A stretch of 34,799 nt of DNA from Lachnospiraceae bacterium (GCA_017438305.1 JAFRVX010000083.1:1-34799); one strand, 5' to 3'; positions 6,527-15,336 are shown, counted from the first letter of the stretch. A program made the numbers and translations. Notes: generated by a model from the sequence alone, not told the origin.

Positions 6527-7600
6527 TCAGTAAAACCTTCTGATAACCACCGGTTCTCCGCAGTAATTATAAACACTGATGGAGACGCAGCCGATGGACT
6601 GAGAGGCATGGAGGATCTTATTGTCGCCGATATAGATGGCCACGTGATCCACACCGCGCCCGTGAGAATTATAAAAAAACAGATCTCCGGGGACCGCATC
6701 ATAGAAGCTTCCCACCAGGGCTCCCCGTTGGGACTGTTCTATGGAAAGCCGGGGAAGGCTGACCCCCGCCTGTCTCATGCAGGCCAGGGAAAAGTAAGAG
6801 CAGTCCAGGCCGGCCATGCTGTTGCCGCCGAATACATAGGGTGTTCCCAGATACTGCATGCCCCATTCGATGACATTTTTGGCGGGTCCCTGGATGTTGT
6901 CCATCTGGCTCCAGTTTTCCGCCTCCGGCACGGTAAAGCCGGCGCGGCAGTACTCCTCGGCTATATAGCCTTCTTCGGAACCGATGGTGATCCTGAACCA
7001 CCCGTCCGCCTTGCCGACGATACGGTAATACTGTCCCTGGCGGATCCGGGTAAGGATGCCCGCTTCCATGGAGGGCTCCATCCGAACGTTCAGGGCAGCG
7101 GAGTCTACGGTGACCCAGTAGTTCTCATACTGCATGCACTGCCTTATGGCATCTTCGCCGGTCTTTACCAGGGGCTGGTAGACGTAGCCCTCCAGGCCGC
7201 CCGAAGATACCCGGTACCAGCCGTCGTCCCGTACCTCCAGGATCTCCATCCCGGTATTGGAATAAAAACGGCCGACGATATTTCCGGTGGCGGTGGAAGG
7301 CTTGTCCCGGAGATTTCCGATGCGGATCTCGTCCGAGATCAGTCCGAAGTTCGTATAAAACTTAAGCTCCAGCTCCGGAGAAAAGGGTTCCTCCTCCAGG
7401 GTGGGGATGGTGGCCTTCTCCGGTTCGGGGATGGTCACTGCCCGGGAAGTCTCCTCAGCTTCTGTTGTCGGTTCTGTCTCGGAGATCTCCTGAAAGACCA
7501 GGGTCTCCACCGGAGAAGCTGCGCTTCCGCAGGATATCAGTCCCTGCAGGAGGGCTCCCGTAAGAAGCAGCGCTCCAGCTTTTTTCCAAATTTTCATCAT
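6527..7600 (-). CDS. SH3-domain NlpC/P60 lipoprotein, putative cell-wall hydrolase
   Basis: 357 residues. A signal peptide ends in the lipobox LISC with lipidated Cys24. A Thr/Glu linker and two bacterial SH3-like domains (about 95-150 and 165-220) precede a C-terminal NlpC/P60 cysteine peptidase. Its catalytic triad is visible: Cys in LDCSYF (about 266), His in DHVAIYIG (about 317) and His in ILHASQS. P60 enzymes cleave D-Glu-meso-DAP bonds in peptidoglycan stem peptides. The start codon overlaps the stop of the branching-enzyme gene (ATGA). Its modifying enzyme Lgt is encoded two genes upstream in the same run. Confidence 0.92.
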   Translation of the reverse strand: MMKIWKKAGALLLTGALLQGLISCGSAASPVETLVFQEISETEPTTEAEETSRAVTIPEPEKATIPTLEEEPFSPELELKFYTNFGLISDEIRIGNLRDKPSTATGNIVGRFYSNTGMEILEVRDDGWYRVSSGGLEGYVYQPLVKTGEDAIRQCMQYENYWVTVDSAALNVRMEPSMEAGILTRIRQGQYYRIVGKADGWFRITIGSEEGYIAEEYCRAGFTVPEAENWSQMDNIQGPAKNVIEWGMQYLGTPYVFGGNSMAGLDCSYFSLACMRQAGVSLPRLSIEQSQRGALVGSFYDAVPGDLFFYNSHGRGVDHVAIYIGDNKILHASQSIGCVSISVYNYCGEPVVIRRFY

Positions 7601-9573
7601 TTATTTTTGCGTTTGAATACGATAGCCGTCCTTGAGGGAAGATACGTATAGAAGCAGGTCATGCCTTCCGCATCCTTTTCGGTGTGGTAGCGGTACTTAT
7701 GATCCACGCGGCCGAACCCGGCAAAAGCCGTGTCGTCGGTGGAGAAAGCAGCCTGATAGACGCCTTCTTCCAATACCGGTATCCGGTAGCCTTCATAAGA
7801 CCTGTCCGGGCTGAAATTGAAGATGCAGATGTCGCCGTCCTTCTCAACCACCAGTACCTGGTCCCCTTCATTGACCCACAGGTTGCGGGCGGGAACGTTT
7901 TTCTGCCTGCTGCCGTTTTTAATCATCACCCGGTCAAAATCGTTGAGGAACCGGTATTTAAGATCCTCATCATCCACCAGGGACCACTGTCTGCGGCAGT
8001 AATGGTAGGACCAGCCGTTTCCTTCCCGGGGAAAATCGATCCATTCGGGATGGCCGAACTCGTTGCCCATGAAGTTGAGATAGCCGTCTTCCGCCAGCGT
8101 AAAGGTAATAAGACGGATCATTTTATGCAGGGCGATGCCCCGGTCGATCACAAGGCTCGGCGGATTGAATTTGCTCATGCCGGTATACATTTCCGCATCG
8201 CAGAGCCAGAACATAATGGTCTTGTCGCCCACCAGCGCCTGATCGTGGGATTCCGCATAGGCGATGGTCTTCTCGCCGGGACGGTGCTGGGTAAGCTCAT
8301 GCCAGAGCTGCCAGACGGACCAGTCTTCATCCTTCTTTTCTTTCAGCAGCTTTATCCAGAGATCCGGAACGCCCATGGACAGCCGGTAATCGAACCCGAT
8401 GCCGCCCTCCTTCGAAGGCAGGCACATCCCCGGCATGCCGGACATATCTTCCGCAATGGTAACCGCCTTTTTAGACACCTGATGGATCAGCTCGTTCGCC
8501 AGCATCAGATAGGTCACCGCATCATGATCCGTATTCGGTGAGAAATAAGTGCCGTAATCGGTAAAGGCCTTCCCCAGTCCATGATCGTAATACAACATGG
8601 AGGTCACGCCGTCAAAACGGAACCCGTCAAAGTGGAACTCATCCATCCAGTACTTCAGGTTGGAAAGCAGGAAATGGATGACCTCCGGGCGGCCGTAATC
8701 AAACAGCTTGGTATCCCAGGCCGGATGATCTTCCCTGCGGAAATACTGATGATCCGTTCCATCGAACATATTCAGGCCTTCCTGGGTGTTCTTTACCGCA
8801 TGGGAATGCACCACGTCCAGCAGGACCCGGATATTCATCTGATGAGCTGTATCGATAAGGCTCTTCAGGTCTTCCGGCGTACCGAAACGCCTGGACGGCG
8901 CAAAGAAATTGGAGACCTGGTAGCCGAAGGAGCCGTAATAGGGATGCTCCATGATGGCCATCAGCTGGATGGTATTATAACCGGCCTTCTGCACTCTCGG
9001 AAGGATATCATCCCGGAATTCCGCATAGGTATGGACCCGGGGTTCTTCCCCGGCCATTCCCACGTGGCACTCATAGATCAGCGGTTTCTTTGAAAAGCGG
9101 GTCTTCGCATCATGCCATTCATAAGGTTTCTCGGGAATATGCACGGCCGCACACCAGCTGTTGTCCGGATTCTGGATCACATAATTGGCATAGGCCGGGA
9201 TATGCTCGGTCGTAACGCCGTTCTTTGTGACAAGAGCCTTCAGCCGGCTGCCGTTCTCCGGCGCCTTTTCCTTCGGGATCCGGATCTCGAAATTGTCGCC
9301 GACCTTCGTCATCTGGTACTCCAGGCGGTCCCAGTTGTTGAAATCGCCCGTAAGGTGCATCTCATCGGCTCCCGGAGCCCATTCCCGGTAGACAAAGCTG
9401 CCGTCCTCATCCCGGTGGAAACCGTAATAAAGATAGCCGTTCGCAAAGTTTTTCAGGGACTGCCCTTTTTTCAGCAGTTCCTTCTTCTTGTTTTCAAAAA
9501 GGGATACCCGGTAATCGATCGCCTCTTCATAAGGGGCAAGATAGGGGTCCCGCTCAATGATCTTCCAGCTCAT
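7597..9573 (-). CDS. glgB: 1,4-alpha-glucan branching enzyme, eukaryote-like GH13_8 type
   Basis: About 658 residues. An N-terminal CBM48-like domain has the signature GYLYYGFHR...YREWAPGA...LTGDFNNWD. The GH13 barrel shows the nucleophile in GFRFDGVTSMLYYDHG, the acid in TIAEDMSGMPG and the third carboxylate in AESHDQALVGDK. The opening (IIERDPYLAPYEEAIDYR) resembles eukaryotic GBE1-type enzymes more than the usual bacterial GlgB. It makes alpha-1,6 branches in glycogen. No other glycogen gene is nearby; it lies 82 bp after lgt. The ATG at 9571-9573 is preferred by homology. An in-frame TTG at 9583-9585 behind AAAGGAA is an alternative start adding four residues. Confidence 0.93.
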   Translation of the reverse strand: MSWKIIERDPYLAPYEEAIDYRVSLFENKKKELLKKGQSLKNFANGYLYYGFHRDEDGSFVYREWAPGADEMHLTGDFNNWDRLEYQMTKVGDNFEIRIPKEKAPENGSRLKALVTKNGVTTEHIPAYANYVIQNPDNSWCAAVHIPEKPYEWHDAKTRFSKKPLIYECHVGMAGEEPRVHTYAEFRDDILPRVQKAGYNTIQLMAIMEHPYYGSFGYQVSNFFAPSRRFGTPEDLKSLIDTAHQMNIRVLLDVVHSHAVKNTQEGLNMFDGTDHQYFRREDHPAWDTKLFDYGRPEVIHFLLSNLKYWMDEFHFDGFRFDGVTSMLYYDHGLGKAFTDYGTYFSPNTDHDAVTYLMLANELIHQVSKKAVTIAEDMSGMPGMCLPSKEGGIGFDYRLSMGVPDLWIKLLKEKKDEDWSVWQLWHELTQHRPGEKTIAYAESHDQALVGDKTIMFWLCDAEMYTGMSKFNPPSLVIDRGIALHKMIRLITFTLAEDGYLNFMGNEFGHPEWIDFPREGNGWSYHYCRRQWSLVDDEDLKYRFLNDFDRVMIKNGSRQKNVPARNLWVNEGDQVLVVEKDGDICIFNFSPDRSYEGYRIPVLEEGVYQAAFSTDDTAFAGFGRVDHKYRYHTEKDAEGMTCFYTYLPSRTAIVFKRKNK

Positions 9574-9655
9574 ATTGTCTCTCAATCATTCCTTTGTTCT
9601 ATTTTATTTATTATTCAGCCTGTCAGTTCTATAGAAACAGAATCCGCTGCACCCG

Positions 9656-10711
9656 TTACAGTTCAGCAGGATCTTTTGCTTCTTCCGCTGCATCGGTTAT
9701 TGTTTCTGCCGCTTCCGCTGCTGCGTCTGCAGCGTCTTCTGCGCTTGCTTCTGCTTTTTCAGCGATCTCAGCTGCTTCATCGGTAATGGCTTCCGCTTCC
9801 GCTGTCACTGCTTCGGCTGCTGTTTCAGCTGTTTCGTTGATCTCATCAGCTGTTTCAGCTTCATCCCCGTCTTCGGCGCCATCCTCATCTTCATCCTCAT
9901 CCTCGTCTTCAGCTTCATCCAAAGCGTCTTCCGGATAACCGCCCACCTTCACCGGCCGTGCGGCATACCAGCGGAACACAAAGAAGGAGCCCACACCGAT
10001 GATGAATACGAAGATCGAGATAAACTGTGAAGTCGAAAGGGGTCCCACAGCTCCCCGAGGGTCATTCCGCAGGAACTCGATCAGGAAACGTCCGAAGGCG
10101 TAAAGGATCATATAAAGGGAAATCGCAGCACCGGCGAATTTCTCTTTGTAGTTGACATAGATCAGGAACAGGCACAGGAGTACGTTCAGGACCACGCACA
10201 TGATCTGTACCGGGTACAGGGGGATTCCCGCAGGCGCTTCCGATCCCGCCGGGAAGGTAAGGCCGTACCAGGCGCCTTCCGGAGCCGGTTTGCCGTAGCA
10301 GCAGCCCGCCATCAGACAGCCGACTCTTCCGAAGGCCTGTCCCAGAGAAACCGCGGGAATGGCGATCTCCGCATACTCAAGGACTGCAGCTTTTTTGATC
10401 TTAAAATACAGCAGGAAGGCAATAATGCCCAGGATGATGCCGCCGTAGGCAACAAAACCGCTGCCGATATTCAGGAACAATGACGGGTCCTTCATATAGG
10501 AATCCCACTCCACAATAATATACAGCAGTTTGGCGCCGATCATGCCGAAGATAAAGCCGATAATGGAGCCGTTGAACATCAGGTCGGAGTTCAATCCGAA
10601 TTTCTGGGATCTGTAAAACGCCAGCGTCACGGCCGCGATCAGGCCGAGGGCGATGCAGACGCCGTAGGTGTAGACGGTCAGCGAACCAACCTGAAAAAGA
10701 ATGCGATGCAT
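9656..10711 (-). CDS. lgt: Prolipoprotein diacylglyceryl transferase with acidic C-terminal tail
   Basis: Lgt transfers diacylglycerol from phosphatidylglycerol to the lipobox cysteine of prolipoproteins. The first 255 or so residues are a multi-spanning membrane protein with the signature GRVGCLMAGCCYG (about 124-136) and a later GRFLIEFLR segment. Residues about 258-351 form an extra tail: an Asp/Glu block (DEDEDEDED), then an Ala/Glu-rich, probably helical stretch. The usual length is 250-290 residues. It starts a six-gene run and has its own promoter (10809-10837) with AAGGAGG before the ATG. Confidence 0.95.
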   Translation of the reverse strand: MHRILFQVGSLTVYTYGVCIALGLIAAVTLAFYRSQKFGLNSDLMFNGSIIGFIFGMIGAKLLYIIVEWDSYMKDPSLFLNIGSGFVAYGGIILGIIAFLLYFKIKKAAVLEYAEIAIPAVSLGQAFGRVGCLMAGCCYGKPAPEGAWYGLTFPAGSEAPAGIPLYPVQIMCVVLNVLLCLFLIYVNYKEKFAGAAISLYMILYAFGRFLIEFLRNDPRGAVGPLSTSQFISIFVFIIGVGSFFVFRWYAARPVKVGGYPEDALDEAEDEDEDEDEDGAEDGDEAETADEINETAETAAEAVTAEAEAITDEAAEIAEKAEASAEDAADAAAEAAETITDAAEEAKDPAEL

Positions 10712-10808
10712 AAGGCAGTTGCCTCCTTAAAAAAATAACTTATAAAAACCGGTCTCCGGACAGGAAACGGTATTCCGCCCGCATGTCCGATTTTTGTCAA
10801 ACATAACT

Positions 10809-10837
10809 ATTATATCATCAATCCGGTCTTTTCACAA
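10809..10837 (-). promoter_or_regulatory. Sigma-A promoter of lgt
   Basis: Minus strand TTGTGA (10837-10832), a 17-bp spacer, and perfect TATAAT (10814-10809). The predicted start is near 10802, giving a leader of about 90 nt. It should drive lgt and the five genes below it. Confidence 0.65.
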
Positions 10838-10914
10838 GACGTTCAGTCTTTCTTATTCAGAAGTTCAGTTCTTCCATCCATCCGCAGTTTTCCGAAAAAT
10901 CTTCTGTATAATCA

Positions 10915-10955
10915 GAAAAAGCCGGGAGCAGCGGTTTTGATGCCTTGCTCCCGGC
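10915..10955 (-). terminator. Rho-independent terminator of rnpB
   Basis: Perfect 10-bp stem GCCGGGAGCA/TGCTCCCGGC (10955-10946 with 10930-10921) around a 15-nt loop, followed on the minus strand by TTTTTC. It lies directly after the RNase P RNA 3' end. Confidence 0.9.
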
Positions 10956-10959
10956 AAAA

Positions 10960-11324
10960 AACTGAGCCGGACTGTAAGCCGGGTTATGTCGCGAATGATC
11001 ATCTGTCTAGGCTGTCCGTCACCGGACAGCTCAAGCAACCTACCCGGAACATCGGACGGGCCGCCCTTATCGTTCCTGTTTGGTCTTGCTTCGGATGGGG
11101 TTTACACTGCCATTTCCGTTACCGGAAACGCGGTAGTCTCTTACACTGCCATTTCACCCTTACCCGCTTTTACGCGGGCGGTATATTTTCTGCTGCACTT
11201 TCCTTAGAGTCGCCTCCACCTGACGTTATCAGGCATCCTGCCCTGTGAAGCCCGGACTTTCCTCACCTGCTCATTCTGCCGTTTCCGGCACTTCGCAGCC
11301 GCGATCATTCATCCGCCTCAGCAT
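10960..11324 (-). ncRNA. rnpB: RNase P RNA, class A type
   Basis: The catalytic RNA that trims tRNA 5' leaders. On the minus strand the 5' region has GAGGAAAGTCCGGGC (about 11250-11265, P4 and CR I). The 3' region has ACATAACCCGGCTTACAG (about 10973-10990, CR V). P1 can form between CTGAGGCGG near the 5' end and CCGGCTCAG near the 3' end with one mismatch, and P2 between GAATGATC and GATCATTC. Length is about 365 nt. The ends are set by the promoter (11329-11357) and the terminator, so they are good to a few bases. Reading frames across it are spurious. Confidence 0.95.
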
Positions 11325-11328
11325 GCAT

Positions 11329-11357
11329 ACCATATCATTTTTTTGCCGGTCTGTCAA
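11329..11357 (-). promoter_or_regulatory. Sigma-A promoter of rnpB
   Basis: Minus strand perfect TTGACA (11357-11352), a 17-bp spacer, and TATGGT (11334-11329). The predicted start near 11322 agrees with the 5' end of P1. Confidence 0.75.
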
Positions 11358-11425
11358 ACAGAACCGGAATACCGGATATCCCCAAGCCGGAGCACCCAAT
11401 GTCTTCAGAACAGGAAAACCGGGCG

Positions 11426-12322
11426 TTACCGCCCTTCCAGGATCTCCCGGAGCATTGAAAGCCGCTTCTCTTTTTCACAAAGGGCTTCCGCTGTTTTCCC
11501 GGAGCGCCCGCCCGAGGTTTTTCCGGAAGCCAGGGCTTTTCGGATCTCGGAAAGCCTTCTTTCTTCTTTTTCCTTTTCTTTCCGGATATATTCCAGAAAA
11601 ACGTCCGGCCTTTTCTTCAACAGTACAGGCCCGAACAGTTTTTCCGTTTCTGTCAGTATCGGCCGCTCTGCTTCGCTTTCTTTATCAGGTCTTTTTTCTT
11701 CTTTGCCGCCCGGCCCGGCTTCTCCCGGATCTTCTGTTTTCTTTTCTTCTCTGCAGCCTTTTCCTGCCCCCCGCGCCTCTTCTGCCCGGGCAGCATCGTC
11801 TCCGCAATCGCCTGCACTGGCAGCTGAAACATCCCCGCTCTTCCGGCTCTTCTTTTCCACCTTCAGGAAGACATAAAACTTTTCGTCCTCTTTGACCATG
11901 GTCTCATCCGTCAGGAAGAAGCCTGCATCATACAGGTATTCCCGAACGATGTCCGTATCTGTATGGGGCGAGAGGATCAGTTTTTCACATGTCTCCAGGA
12001 CCGGCTGGCCCTTTTCCAGGATCTCCCGGATCAGAAGGCCGCCCATGCCGGCGATAACGATCTCATCGGCCTCACCGGGCTCCAGCACTTCAAGGCCGCT
12101 TCCCAGGCGGGTCTTTATCCTGTCGGAAAGAGCCGCCTCTTCTATGTTTTTCCGGGCTCGTTCCAAAGGTCCGGGACGCACATCACAGGCAAGCGCAGCG
12201 GAAGCTTTCCCGGTTTTCAGCATCTGTATCGGCACATATCCGTGATCAGTCCCGATATCCGCCAGGCAGCGGCAGGGATCGGCAAATGAAACCAGTGCCT
12301 GAAGTCTTAAAGAAAGCTTCAT
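11426..12322 (-). CDS. trmK: tRNA (adenine-22-N1)-methyltransferase TrmK with a low-complexity insert
   Basis: TrmK makes m1A22 in tRNA using S-adenosylmethionine. Residues 1-158 hold the Rossmann methyltransferase fold: ADIGTDHGYVP (about 21-31), ACDVRPGPLERA (about 49-60) and VIAGMGGLLI with the family NPPxx-like position replaced by AGMGG. The C-terminal coiled coil resumes at LTETEKLFGP. Between them, about residues 160-222, lies a Gly/Ala/Lys/Glu-rich insert; total length is 298 against about 235 for known TrmK. It follows dnaG by 78 bp, where rpoD is usually found in between. Confidence 0.9.
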   Translation of the reverse strand: MKLSLRLQALVSFADPCRCLADIGTDHGYVPIQMLKTGKASAALACDVRPGPLERARKNIEEAALSDRIKTRLGSGLEVLEPGEADEIVIAGMGGLLIREILEKGQPVLETCEKLILSPHTDTDIVREYLYDAGFFLTDETMVKEDEKFYVFLKVEKKSRKSGDVSAASAGDCGDDAARAEEARGAGKGCREEKKTEDPGEAGPGGKEEKRPDKESEAERPILTETEKLFGPVLLKKRPDVFLEYIRKEKEKEERRLSEIRKALASGKTSGGRSGKTAEALCEKEKRLSMLREILEGR

Positions 12323-12400
12323 CTTCGTGTCTTTTCCTTTTTCCTGTTATCTGTTATGGATCCGCCGTTTGGTCGTAATTGCCCGCTTATTCATATGTTC

Positions 12401-14167
12401 TCAGATCTTCATGATCTTCTGCCGAAGCTCCTGTTTCTCCTTCATGAGTTCCATGAGCTTTTCAGGATCTTTTGCATCATGCATCTGATTGTCCAGGCTG
12501 TTTTCCTTGACCTTCCGCAGGGCTTCCTTAAAGGCCTGTTCATGGTCTTCTTCCTGCAGTTCATCGGCATAAGAGGAGGAAAAGACCTCAGAGACCTCCC
12601 TGTACCGGTCAGAATCGATAAAGCTGTCCAGGACAGCGGCGGGATTCAGCCGTCCCTCCTGAAGCTGCTGAAACAGAAGCCGGGCTGCTTCCCGGTACAG
12701 TTCATCGGAGAAATCCTCCCAGGAGAGCAGCCCCCGGATACTTTCATAACGGGAAAAATCCGATGAAAGATCCGTCAGCAGCAGTTTCTGCGCTTCTTTC
12801 AGGCCGTATTCTCCGGATTTCAGCGTTTTTACGGAAGGATTCTTCGGCCGTGTATTTTCTTCCCGGGCTGCGACGATCCCGATCCGGTTTCCGATGACGG
12901 AGACCTCATCCTTCAGGACCTTGTAATCGATACCGTAGACCCGGGCTACGGCCTCCGTATAGGAATTTCTTTCGATCTCATTCTCAAAACCGGCGATCCG
13001 TCTCGCGGCTTCGTTAAAGAAGGCCGCCTTGTCCTCGGGATCCGAAAAGTCATAGGATTCCTTCTCCATGGACAGTTCGAACAGGAAAGCGTTCCGGGCA
13101 TCCCGGATCCTTTCCCGGTAAGCCTCCGGTCCCAGGGCTCTTAGGAATTCGTCCGGGTCTTTATAAGGAGACATATCCAGAACGCGGATCTTGAGGCCGG
13201 CTTTTTTCAGGATCGGAATGGCCCTCAGAGCGGCTTTTCGGCCTGCCCCGTCGGAATCGAAGGTGCAGATGACCTCGTCCGTATACCGTTTCAGGATCAT
13301 GCCATGCTGCTCCGTAAAGGCCGTTCCCAGAGAGGCCACGGCGTTCGTAAAGCCGTACTGATGCAGGGAGATCACATCCATATAGCCTTCGCAGATCAGG
13401 AAGAACTTCTCCCGGGACCGCCTGGCCGCGTTCAGCCCGTACAGATTCCGGGATTTGTCGAAGATCCTGGTCTCGGGTGAATTCAGATACTTGGGTTCTC
13501 CGTCTCCCATCACCCGGCCGCCGAAGGCGATCACCCGGTTATTGACGTCCATGATGGGGAACATCACCCGGTTCCAGAACCGGTCGGAGGCCCCCCGCTC
13601 CCGGAAGGAGACAAGGCCGGAATCCTTGATATCACTGTCCTGGTAGCCTTTCTGCTTCAGATACCGGTACAGGGCATCGGGCCGTCTACCGGCATAGCCG
13701 AGGCCGAAGGAACGGATCATCTCATCCGTCAGCCCTCTTTTTTTCAGGTAATCAAGTCCAGGTTTCCCTTCTTCGGTCTTCAGGACATGCACAAAAAAGA
13801 GGGCCGCGTCCTTATGCATCGCCAGAAGCACCGAGCGGTGATCCTTCTCCCGCTTCTCGTCTTCAGTATAGGAAACTTCCGGCAGTTCGATGCCGGCCCT
13901 GTCCGCCAGGTGTTTTATCGCCTCGGGAAAGGTATAATTCTCATAATCCATGACAAAGGTCACCACGTTCCCGCCGACGCCGCAGCCGAAGCAGTAAAAC
14001 ATCTGCCTGGAAGGCGAAACGGAAAAAGAAGGCGATTTTTCGTTATGGAAGGGACAGAGGCCGAAATAATTGGCGCCTTTTTTCTCCAGGTGCACATACT
14101 GGCCTATGATATCCACTATGGGGCTGGCTGTCCTGACTTTTTCAATAATTTCTTCGGAATAATACAT
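12401..14167 (-). CDS. dnaG: DNA primase
   Basis: DnaG makes RNA primers for replication. The 588 residues show the N-terminal CHC2 zinc finger (Cys38, His41, Cys59, Cys62; CFGCGVGGN). The primase core follows (FWNRVMFPIMD, IAFGGRVMG), with a Toprim domain (CEGYMDVISLH; TFDSDGAG-like CTFDSDGAGRKAA; YKDPDEFLR). The C-terminal helicase-binding region ends in charged helices. Length is normal. It starts 21 bp after dgt. The next gene downstream is trmK, not the sigma factor gene expected there. Confidence 0.98.
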   Translation of the reverse strand: MYYSEEIIEKVRTASPIVDIIGQYVHLEKKGANYFGLCPFHNEKSPSFSVSPSRQMFYCFGCGVGGNVVTFVMDYENYTFPEAIKHLADRAGIELPEVSYTEDEKREKDHRSVLLAMHKDAALFFVHVLKTEEGKPGLDYLKKRGLTDEMIRSFGLGYAGRRPDALYRYLKQKGYQDSDIKDSGLVSFRERGASDRFWNRVMFPIMDVNNRVIAFGGRVMGDGEPKYLNSPETRIFDKSRNLYGLNAARRSREKFFLICEGYMDVISLHQYGFTNAVASLGTAFTEQHGMILKRYTDEVICTFDSDGAGRKAALRAIPILKKAGLKIRVLDMSPYKDPDEFLRALGPEAYRERIRDARNAFLFELSMEKESYDFSDPEDKAAFFNEAARRIAGFENEIERNSYTEAVARVYGIDYKVLKDEVSVIGNRIGIVAAREENTRPKNPSVKTLKSGEYGLKEAQKLLLTDLSSDFSRYESIRGLLSWEDFSDELYREAARLLFQQLQEGRLNPAAVLDSFIDSDRYREVSEVFSSSYADELQEEDHEQAFKEALRKVKENSLDNQMHDAKDPEKLMELMKEKQELRQKIMKI

Positions 14168-14188
14168 TTTTCAACACTTCCCGGTCAT

Positions 14189-15187
14189 TCAGGGTACAAA
14201 GATCTCCATATATTTCTGCACGGCGTACTGGTCTGTCATGCCGGAAACATAATCCGCCGTCACGATCTCCGGCCCATCCTTTTCCATATGCCGGATATAA
14301 GATTCCGGGATCTTTTCCGGATGCTCCAGATACCAGGAAAACAAAGTATTCAGGACATGCTGGGCTTTGTTCTCTTCTTTGCGGATGGCTTCCGAATAAT
14401 AGACATTTTCAAACATGAAGGCCCGGAGGCCATAGATCGCTTCAAATACCTCGTCCGACACCAGGATATCATCCTTATCCATACTGTTTTCGATGACGTC
14501 ATGGATCATGCGGTTCAGTCTTGATTTTACGGTATGACCGAGGATATCCGTATACTTTTTCGGAAGATCGCCCTGTTTCAGGACCCCGGCTCTTAAAGCA
14601 TCGTCGATATCATGATTCACATAGGCGATCTTGTCTGACAGGCGGACGATCTTGCCCTCCAGCGTGTGGGGCATGCGGTCTGTCCCGTGGTTCCGGATCC
14701 CGTCCAGCACTTCCCAGGTCAGATTCAGGCCCCGGCTGTCTTTTTCCAGAACGTCCACCACCCTCACCGACTGATCCGCATGATGAAATCCGATAAATCC
14801 GAACTCCTTAAGTCTCTCATCCAGGGCCTGCTCACCTGCATGACCGTAGGGGGTGTGCCCCAGATCGTGCCCCAGAGCAATAGCTTCCGTCAGATCTTCA
14901 TTTAAAAACAGGGCTTTGGCGATGGTCCGGGCGATCTGGGAGACCTCCAGCGTATGGGTAAGCCGGGTCCGGTAATGATCGTCATCAGGCTTTAAAAACA
15001 CCTGGGTCTTGTTTTTCAGCCGGCGGAAGGATTTGCAGTGGAGGATCCGGTCCCGGTCTCTCTGATAGCAGGTCCTGACGTCACAGGGCTCTTCTTCTGT
15101 TTTTCTTCCGCGGGACGTATCGGAATGAGACGCGCAGGGTCTCAGATCACGGTATTCCCGCTCTTCCATCAATTCTCGGATCGTCAT
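14189..15187 (-). CDS. dgt: dGTPase-like dNTP triphosphohydrolase (HD domain)
   Basis: 332 residues. The HD-domain metal ligands are visible in RLTHTLEVSQIAR, in LGHDLGHTPYGHAGE and in the later SDKIAYVNHDIDDA. The protein hydrolyses dNTPs to nucleoside and triphosphate; Gram-positive members of this length may act on several dNTPs. The dgt-dnaG order is common in Clostridia. Its own promoter lies at 15248-15277, giving a leader of about 55 nt. Confidence 0.93.
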   Translation of the reverse strand: MTIRELMEEREYRDLRPCASHSDTSRGRKTEEEPCDVRTCYQRDRDRILHCKSFRRLKNKTQVFLKPDDDHYRTRLTHTLEVSQIARTIAKALFLNEDLTEAIALGHDLGHTPYGHAGEQALDERLKEFGFIGFHHADQSVRVVDVLEKDSRGLNLTWEVLDGIRNHGTDRMPHTLEGKIVRLSDKIAYVNHDIDDALRAGVLKQGDLPKKYTDILGHTVKSRLNRMIHDVIENSMDKDDILVSDEVFEAIYGLRAFMFENVYYSEAIRKEENKAQHVLNTLFSWYLEHPEKIPESYIRHMEKDGPEIVTADYVSGMTDQYAVQKYMEIFVP

Positions 15188-15247
15188 ATAAAATTCCTGT
15201 TAAGAATGGCTGCTGCACCGGTGCAGGCGTACATTTGTTCTATCCAT

Positions 15248-15277
15248 ATTATACTCCGTCACCCCGGGGGTTGACAA
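15248..15277 (-). promoter_or_regulatory. Sigma-A promoter of dgt-dnaG-trmK
   Basis: Minus strand TTGTCA (15277-15272), an 18-bp spacer, and perfect TATAAT (15253-15248). Predicted start near 15241. Confidence 0.65.
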
Positions 15278-15289
15278 GGCTTTTTTGGG

Positions 15290-15336
15290 ACCTCATCCGC
15301 CGTGCGCTGCACGGCACCTTCCCCAGAGGGGAAGGC
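15290..15336 (+). repeat. Twin-hairpin dispersed repeat, intergenic copy
   Basis: Starts CCTCATCCG, then hairpin GCCGTGC/GCACGGC (15299-15305 with 15309-15315, 3-nt loop), then hairpin CCTTCCCC/GGGGAAGG (15317-15324 with 15328-15335, 3-nt loop). From memory, similar CCTCATCCG...ACCTTCCCC...GGGGAAGG elements are frequent between genes in gut Clostridia. It lies between the divergent dgt and hpf promoters. A second copy is inside the ATP-grasp gene (5775-5818). Confidence 0.7.

Noticed and set aside
10937-11248. Plus-strand open frames of 73-103 residues
   Set aside because: They lie across RNase P RNA, whose conserved regions, promoter and terminator are on the minus strand.
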